In this document: one piece after another, positions 6,153 through 9,037 of the stretch
How positions within the stretch are numbered: the stretch's first letter is position 1
How the letters are laid out: the number at the start of each line of letters is the position of its first letter
Assembly: GCA_026399445.1 (NCBI GenBank)
Contig: JAPLRA010000200.1
Coordinates: 1-9,037 of the forward strand
DNA: 9,037 nt
Reading direction: 5' to 3'
DNA from: Sulfuritalea sp.
Lineage (GTDB): Bacteria > Pseudomonadota > Gammaproteobacteria > Burkholderiales > Rhodocyclaceae
Notes under the pieces: model-generated
What the model saw: only the letters and a program-made list of their open reading frames with translations
What the model was told of the DNA's origin: nothing
The model's database searches: none
Program-made: the position numbers and the translations under genes

Positions 6153-7427
6153 ATGACTCTGGATCGCAGAAGTTTTCTGAAGTTGGTTGGCGCCAGTGCA
6201 GCCGGTCTGCCGCTGATCGGTCGGGCCGCCGAACTGATGCCCAAGTCGGGCAAGCGTGTCGTCGTAATCGGCGGTGGCTACGGTGGAACGATCGCCGCCA
6301 AATACATCCGCATGGCAGACAAGAGCATCGAAGTGGTGATGATCGAGCGCAACGACCATTTCGTTTCCTGCCCGTTCAGCAACCTCTACATCGGTGGCGT
6401 CATCACCGATCTCAATACACTGACCATCAAGTACGACAAGCTCGCCGCCAATCATGGCGTCAAGGTCGTGCAGGCTGAAGTCACCGCAATCGACCCGGTC
6501 GCCAAGGTGGTCACGACCTCCAAGGGCACGATTACCTATGATCGTCTCGTCGTGTCCCCGGGCATCGATTTCCGCCTGGACGAAATGAAGGGCTACGACG
6601 CTGCGGCGATGGAAAAAATGCCTCATGCATGGAAAGCCGGTCCGCAAACCGTCCTGCTGCGCAAGCAACTGGTCGATATGAAGGATGGCGGTACCGTGGT
6701 GATGACCGTGCCGCTGGCGCCATACCGCTGCCCACCCGGACCTTACGAGCGCGCCAGCATGATTGCGCACTACCTGAAGAAGAACAAGCCGAAGTCGAAG
6801 ATTGTCGTACTTGATGGCAACCCGGACATCACCTCCAAGGGCCCGCTGTTCAAGAAAGGCTGGAAGGACAACTACGAAGGCATCATCGACTACCGCCCGG
6901 CCAAGAAGGTCACCGAGGTGGATGCCAAGGCCATGGCCGTCATGGTCGAAGGCCTCGAAGAGGTCAAGGGCGATGTCATCAACGTCATTCCGCCGCAGCG
7001 CGCCGGACAAATCGCCGTGGCCGCGGGCCTCGTCGGCGATGACAAGAACTGGTGTCCGGTCAATGCCACCACCTTCGAGTCCACCAAGCAGGCCGGCATC
7101 CATGTCATTGGCGACGCCTGCGTTGCCGGCGCCATGCCGAAATCGGGTTATTCGGCGAACTCGGAGGCCAAGATCTGCGCAACCAATGTGGTGGCGCTGC
7201 TGAACGGCAAGGAGACCACCGAACTGTCCGGCATCAACACCTGCTACAGCTACATCACCGACAAGGACGCGATCAGCGTCGCCGGGGTCTACACGGTAAA
7301 AGAGGGCAAGATCATTGCCGTGCCGAATTCCGGCGGTGTGTCACCAGCCGACTTCTCGGCCACAAAGATCGAAGCTATCTACGCGGAAAGTTGGCTGAAG
7401 AACATACTCACCGAAATGTCGACCTGA
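6153..7427 (+). CDS. fccB: Flavocytochrome c sulfide dehydrogenase, FAD subunit
   Basis: A 424-residue FAD-dependent sulfide:cytochrome c reductase subunit. The ATG at 6153 is chosen because GGGAG lies 8 nt upstream and a Tat signal then begins at once (DRRSFLK, residues 4-10, hydrophobic core, cleavage near residue 26). The FAD-binding GGGYGG is at 40-45. Cys73 in VSCPFSN sits where the A. vinosum enzyme attaches FAD covalently. Cys193 (YRCPPGPYERA) and Cys364 (NTCYSYI) correspond to its redox-active disulfide. NVIPPQRAG, HVIGDACVAGAMPKSGYSAN and the C-terminal AESWLKNI are further family features. Length is typical (about 430). It oxidises sulfide to sulfur or polysulfide in the periplasm and passes electrons to FccA. 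Export by Tat fits folding with FAD before secretion. It could belong to an FCSD-like subgroup with another sulfur substrate, but all key cysteines are present. Confidence 0.92.
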   Translation: MTLDRRSFLKLVGASAAGLPLIGRAAELMPKSGKRVVVIGGGYGGTIAAKYIRMADKSIEVVMIERNDHFVSCPFSNLYIGGVITDLNTLTIKYDKLAANHGVKVVQAEVTAIDPVAKVVTTSKGTITYDRLVVSPGIDFRLDEMKGYDAAAMEKMPHAWKAGPQTVLLRKQLVDMKDGGTVVMTVPLAPYRCPPGPYERASMIAHYLKKNKPKSKIVVLDGNPDITSKGPLFKKGWKDNYEGIIDYRPAKKVTEVDAKAMAVMVEGLEEVKGDVINVIPPQRAGQIAVAAGLVGDDKNWCPVNATTFESTKQAGIHVIGDACVAGAMPKSGYSANSEAKICATNVVALLNGKETTELSGINTCYSYITDKDAISVAGVYTVKEGKIIAVPNSGGVSPADFSATKIEAIYAESWLKNILTEMST

Positions 7428-7449
7428 TTGCTGCTTCCCGCACCAATAA

Positions 7450-7482
7450 AACAAACCCCGCTACGGCGGGGTTTGTTCTTTT
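7450..7482 (+). terminator. Bidirectional terminator between fccB and cytochrome c4 gene
   Basis: A perfect 12-bp stem (arms 7450-7461 and 7466-7477) closes on a TACG loop, a member of the very stable UNCG class in RNA. On the plus strand CTTTT follows; on the minus strand the arm is followed by TTATT after its own T residues. It lies between two convergent genes, 22 nt after the fccB stop, so it can end both transcripts. Confidence 0.92.
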
Positions 7483-7522
7483 GTTCGGCCAGGAGTCGGC
7501 GCCGGCAGGACGGCGGCAAGCG

Positions 7523-8140
7523 CTATTGCAGCCCGCCGATATACACCGACACAGCTTTGGTTTCCAACTCGGTGAGCTTCGACGCAATCGAATGCATGAT
7601 CGAGTTGTCGTTGGTGCGTTCGCGCTTGTTGAATTCCTTCAGCTGGATTTCGATGTAGGCCGGATGCTGCCCAGCCAGGCGCGGCAGCAACTCGGTGCCG
7701 AAGCCTTTCGGGCCGTGGCATGAGGCGCAGGCCGCCACTCCGGAAAAGTTGTTGCCGCGGTGGAAAATGTACTTGCCCACGCCCGCCAGGTCGACATCGC
7801 CCGACTGACGCCCGCCAGCCTTCCTGCTGGAGAAAAATGCCGCCAAACCGGCGATATCCGTATCCTGCAAATCCTTGGCCATATCGGTCATGGTCTCGCC
7901 CTTGCGCCGGCCATCGCGAAAATCCTTCAGTTGCTTGACGATGTAATCCGGATGTTGCGCGGCAAGGCGTGGATAAATCGCGCTGGCGCTTTCGCCTTCC
8001 GGTCCGTGGCACAAGGCGCAACGCGACGCGATGATCTCGGCGACGCGCGAGGAAACTGCCGGCGCCAGCGGCGCCGCGACCACCTGCAACGGCAGGATTC
8101 CGGCGGCGACCGTCAGCAACAGTTTGAGAAATGCTTTCGT
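7523..8140 (-). CDS. Dihaem cytochrome c4, apparent ACG start
   Basis: A periplasmic dihaem cytochrome of the c4 type, about 205 residues, which shuttles electrons to terminal oxidases or other acceptors. The start at 8140 is inferred: AAGGAG (8149-8154 on this strand) stands 8 nt before an ACG, after which KAFLKLLLTVAAG begins a normal signal peptide cleaved near VVAA-P (residue 23). The only ATG upstream in frame (8230) and several GTG/TTG codons lie inside dut, lack a ribosome binding site and would put about 30 unsuitable residues before the signal peptide. Haem sites are CALCH (41-45) and CASCH (138-142), with likely Met ligands in TMTDMAKDL (84 or 87) and SIMHSIASKLT (182). The two halves are homologous (PRLAAQHPDYIVKQLKDF and PRLAGQHPAYIEIQLKEF), as in c4. 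It follows dut by 28 nt, so it may share the coaBC-dut transcript, and it could be a redox partner of the adjacent FCSD. Confidence 0.82.
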   Translation of the reverse strand, partial: TKAFLKLLLTVAAGILPLQVVAAPLAPAVSSRVAEIIASRCALCHGPEGESASAIYPRLAAQHPDYIVKQLKDFRDGRRKGETMTDMAKDLQDTDIAGLAAFFSSRKAGGRQSGDVDLAGVGKYIFHRGNNFSGVAACASCHGPKGFGTELLPRLAGQHPAYIEIQLKEFNKRERTNDNSIMHSIASKLTELETKAVSVYIGGLQ

Positions 8141-8148
8141 GGGATATT

Positions 8149-8154
8149 CTCCTT
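8149..8154 (-). promoter_or_regulatory. Shine-Dalgarno that fixes the cytochrome c4 start
   Basis: AAGGAG on the minus strand, 8 nt before the ACG at 8140. It is the only good ribosome binding site near the signal peptide and argues that translation begins, or once began, at that codon. Confidence 0.7.
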
Positions 8155-8168
8155 GCGTGACCTGATAT

Positions 8169-8627
8169 TTATCCGGCAACACCCGTGCTGCCAAATCCGC
8201 CGACACCGCGCTCACTGGCGGAGAATTCATCCACGATATTGAAGTTCACCTGCACCACCGGCACCACGACCAGTTGCGCCAGGCGATCCAGCGGGTTCAG
8301 CGTGAAGGTGTCGTGGCCGCGATTCCAGGTTGAGACGAAAATCTCGCCCTGGTAATCGGAATCAATCAGCCCCACCAGATTGCCCAGCACAATGCCGTGC
8401 TTGTGACCCAGGCCCGAGCGCGGCAGGATCATCGCCGCCAAGCCCGGATCAGACAGATGGATGGCAATGCCGGTCGGGACAAGAATGGTTTCACCGGGAC
8501 CGATTTTGATCGCAAATTCGATGCAGGCACGAAGGTCAATCCCGGCCGATCCCGGCGTGGAGTACTTCGGCGCGTACCGATCTTCCTTCAGACGGCTGTC
8601 AAGTATCTTGAGATCAATGCTGGCCAC
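8169..8627 (-). CDS. dut: dUTP diphosphatase (dUTPase)
   Basis: A 152-residue cytoplasmic trimeric dUTPase that hydrolyses dUTP to dUMP and pyrophosphate, keeping uracil out of DNA and supplying dUMP for thymidylate. All five family motifs are visible: AGIDLRA (1), PRSGLGHKHG (2), GLIDSDYQGEI (3, with the catalytic Asp), RLAQLVV (4) and the glycine-rich ERGVGGFGSTG (5) that closes over the nucleotide. The start is GTG at 8627, with GGAG 7 nt upstream; length is normal. It follows coaBC closely, and the restored coaBC frame would overlap it by 14 nt, a common proteobacterial arrangement. Confidence 0.96.
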   Translation of the reverse strand: MASIDLKILDSRLKEDRYAPKYSTPGSAGIDLRACIEFAIKIGPGETILVPTGIAIHLSDPGLAAMILPRSGLGHKHGIVLGNLVGLIDSDYQGEIFVSTWNRGHDTFTLNPLDRLAQLVVVPVVQVNFNIVDEFSASERGVGGFGSTGVAG

Positions 8628-8639
8628 GTTGCTTCTCCA

Positions 8640-9037
8640 TCAGGCTGGCGATATGCGCGACGATGCCGCGCGCCAGCCGCGCGCCACCTCGGACTTGTCT
8701 GCTGTCGGCAGGACATGCGCGCCGTAGGCATCGAACAGGGTCACCGCGTTGGTGTCACCGCCCAGCCCGTCCTGCACCAGATTGCCGACGACCAGCGCAA
8801 GTTTCTTCGCCACGCGCTTGCCTTCCGCACAGGTGGCCAGATCCCGGCTCTCAGCGGCGAAGCCGACACAAAACGGGGCATCGGGTAGCGCCGCGACTTC
8901 AGCGAGGATGTCGGGGTTGGCTTCGAGGTCGAGCGTAAGGCTGCCAGTGCCCTTCTTGATCTTGTGCGCGGCCGTCTGCCGTGGCCGATAGTCGGCCACA
9001 GCCGCAACGCCGATGAACACGTGCTGCCCAGGCAACG
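8640..9037 (-). CDS. coaBC: CoaBC, C-terminal part, frameshifted end (partial)
   Basis: The 3' part of the bifunctional phosphopantothenoylcysteine decarboxylase/phosphopantothenate-cysteine ligase of coenzyme A synthesis; the gene continues past the window edge. Only the ligase (CoaB) domain is seen: GVAAVADYRPRQ, HKIKK, EANPDILAEVA, VGFAAES and an AKKLALVVGN segment are typical. The encoded tail after KSEVARG reads WRAASSRISPA and stops at 8640. An 11-bp tandem duplication at 8665-8686 explains this: removing one copy gives KSEVARGIVAHIASLMEKQ and then RGQH with a stop at 8614, which matches the normal CoaBC C-terminus. The altered tail replaces about 16 residues at the very end, away from the substrate motifs listed, so the protein may still work. 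CoaBC is normally essential. Confidence 0.9.
   Translation of the reverse strand, partial: LPGQHVFIGVAAVADYRPRQTAAHKIKKGTGSLTLDLEANPDILAEVAALPDAPFCVGFAAESRDLATCAEGKRVAKKLALVVGNLVQDGLGGDTNAVTLFDAYGAHVLPTADKSEVARGWRAASSRISPA
8665..8686 (-). repeat. 11-bp perfect tandem duplication within coaBC
   Basis: TGGCGCGCGGC occurs twice head to tail (8686-8676 and 8675-8665 on the minus strand). Eleven is not a multiple of three, so the second copy shifts the coaBC frame. Such GC-rich short repeats arise by replication slippage and can revert. Confidence 0.85.

Noticed and set aside
6132..7103. Long minus-strand open frame opposite fccB
   Set aside because: It is a shadow of fccB; the His/Asp-rich translation mirrors the fccB codon pattern and has no domain.
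8141..8230. ATG at 8230 as the start of the cytochrome c4 gene
   Set aside because: It lies inside dut, has no ribosome binding site and would add 30 residues before the signal peptide; the inferred start at 8140 has an excellent one.

Overview
This window looks like the chromosome of a high-GC betaproteobacterium, probably near Rhodocyclales (Dechloromonas/Sulfuritalea-like relatives). This rests on protein flavour, codon use and gene content recalled from memory; no search was run. No mobile element, CRISPR array, tRNA or rRNA was seen.

Region 1 (1-3536) is a glyoxylate-shunt neighbourhood. It holds the last codons of isocitrate lyase (aceA), a very good GAAA-loop terminator, a membrane-anchored alpha/beta hydrolase of the BEM46/ABHD13 type, a convergent LysR regulator and malate synthase A (aceB), which ends in a second strong terminator. 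Two of these genes are odd. AceB is about 70 residues shorter than usual: the block holding the family's catalytic arginine is missing in frame. The LysR reading frame continues through a complete N-terminal helix-turn-helix but meets a stop, with no usable start codon, exactly at the aceB ATG, so no divergent promoter region is left between the two genes.

Region 2 (3537-7482) is the most interesting part. After a roughly 300-bp leader with an 11-bp perfect inverted repeat comes a three-gene electron-transfer operon. Its first gene encodes a fusion of a NapC/NirT-type membrane-anchored tetrahaem cytochrome to a C-terminal domain resembling the haem-binding domain of ethylbenzene/DMSO-reductase-family gamma subunits. 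The other two encode the dihaem cytochrome (FccA) and Tat-exported flavoprotein (FccB) of a flavocytochrome c sulfide dehydrogenase. The inferred system oxidises sulfide in the periplasm and passes electrons through FccA to (or from) a membrane-bound multihaem protein that may connect to the quinone pool. The operon closes with a 12-bp stem terminator that can also serve the opposite strand.

Region 3 (7483-9037, minus strand) reads coaBC (partial) > dut > dihaem cytochrome c4. The c4 gene has an excellent Shine-Dalgarno placed before an ACG where ATG is expected. coaBC carries an 11-bp tandem duplication that throws its C-terminus out of frame. Together with the aceB and lysR lesions this makes four defects in 9 kb. 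They may be real gene decay or slippage, or may indicate errors in a draft or metagenomic assembly; mapping raw reads would decide.
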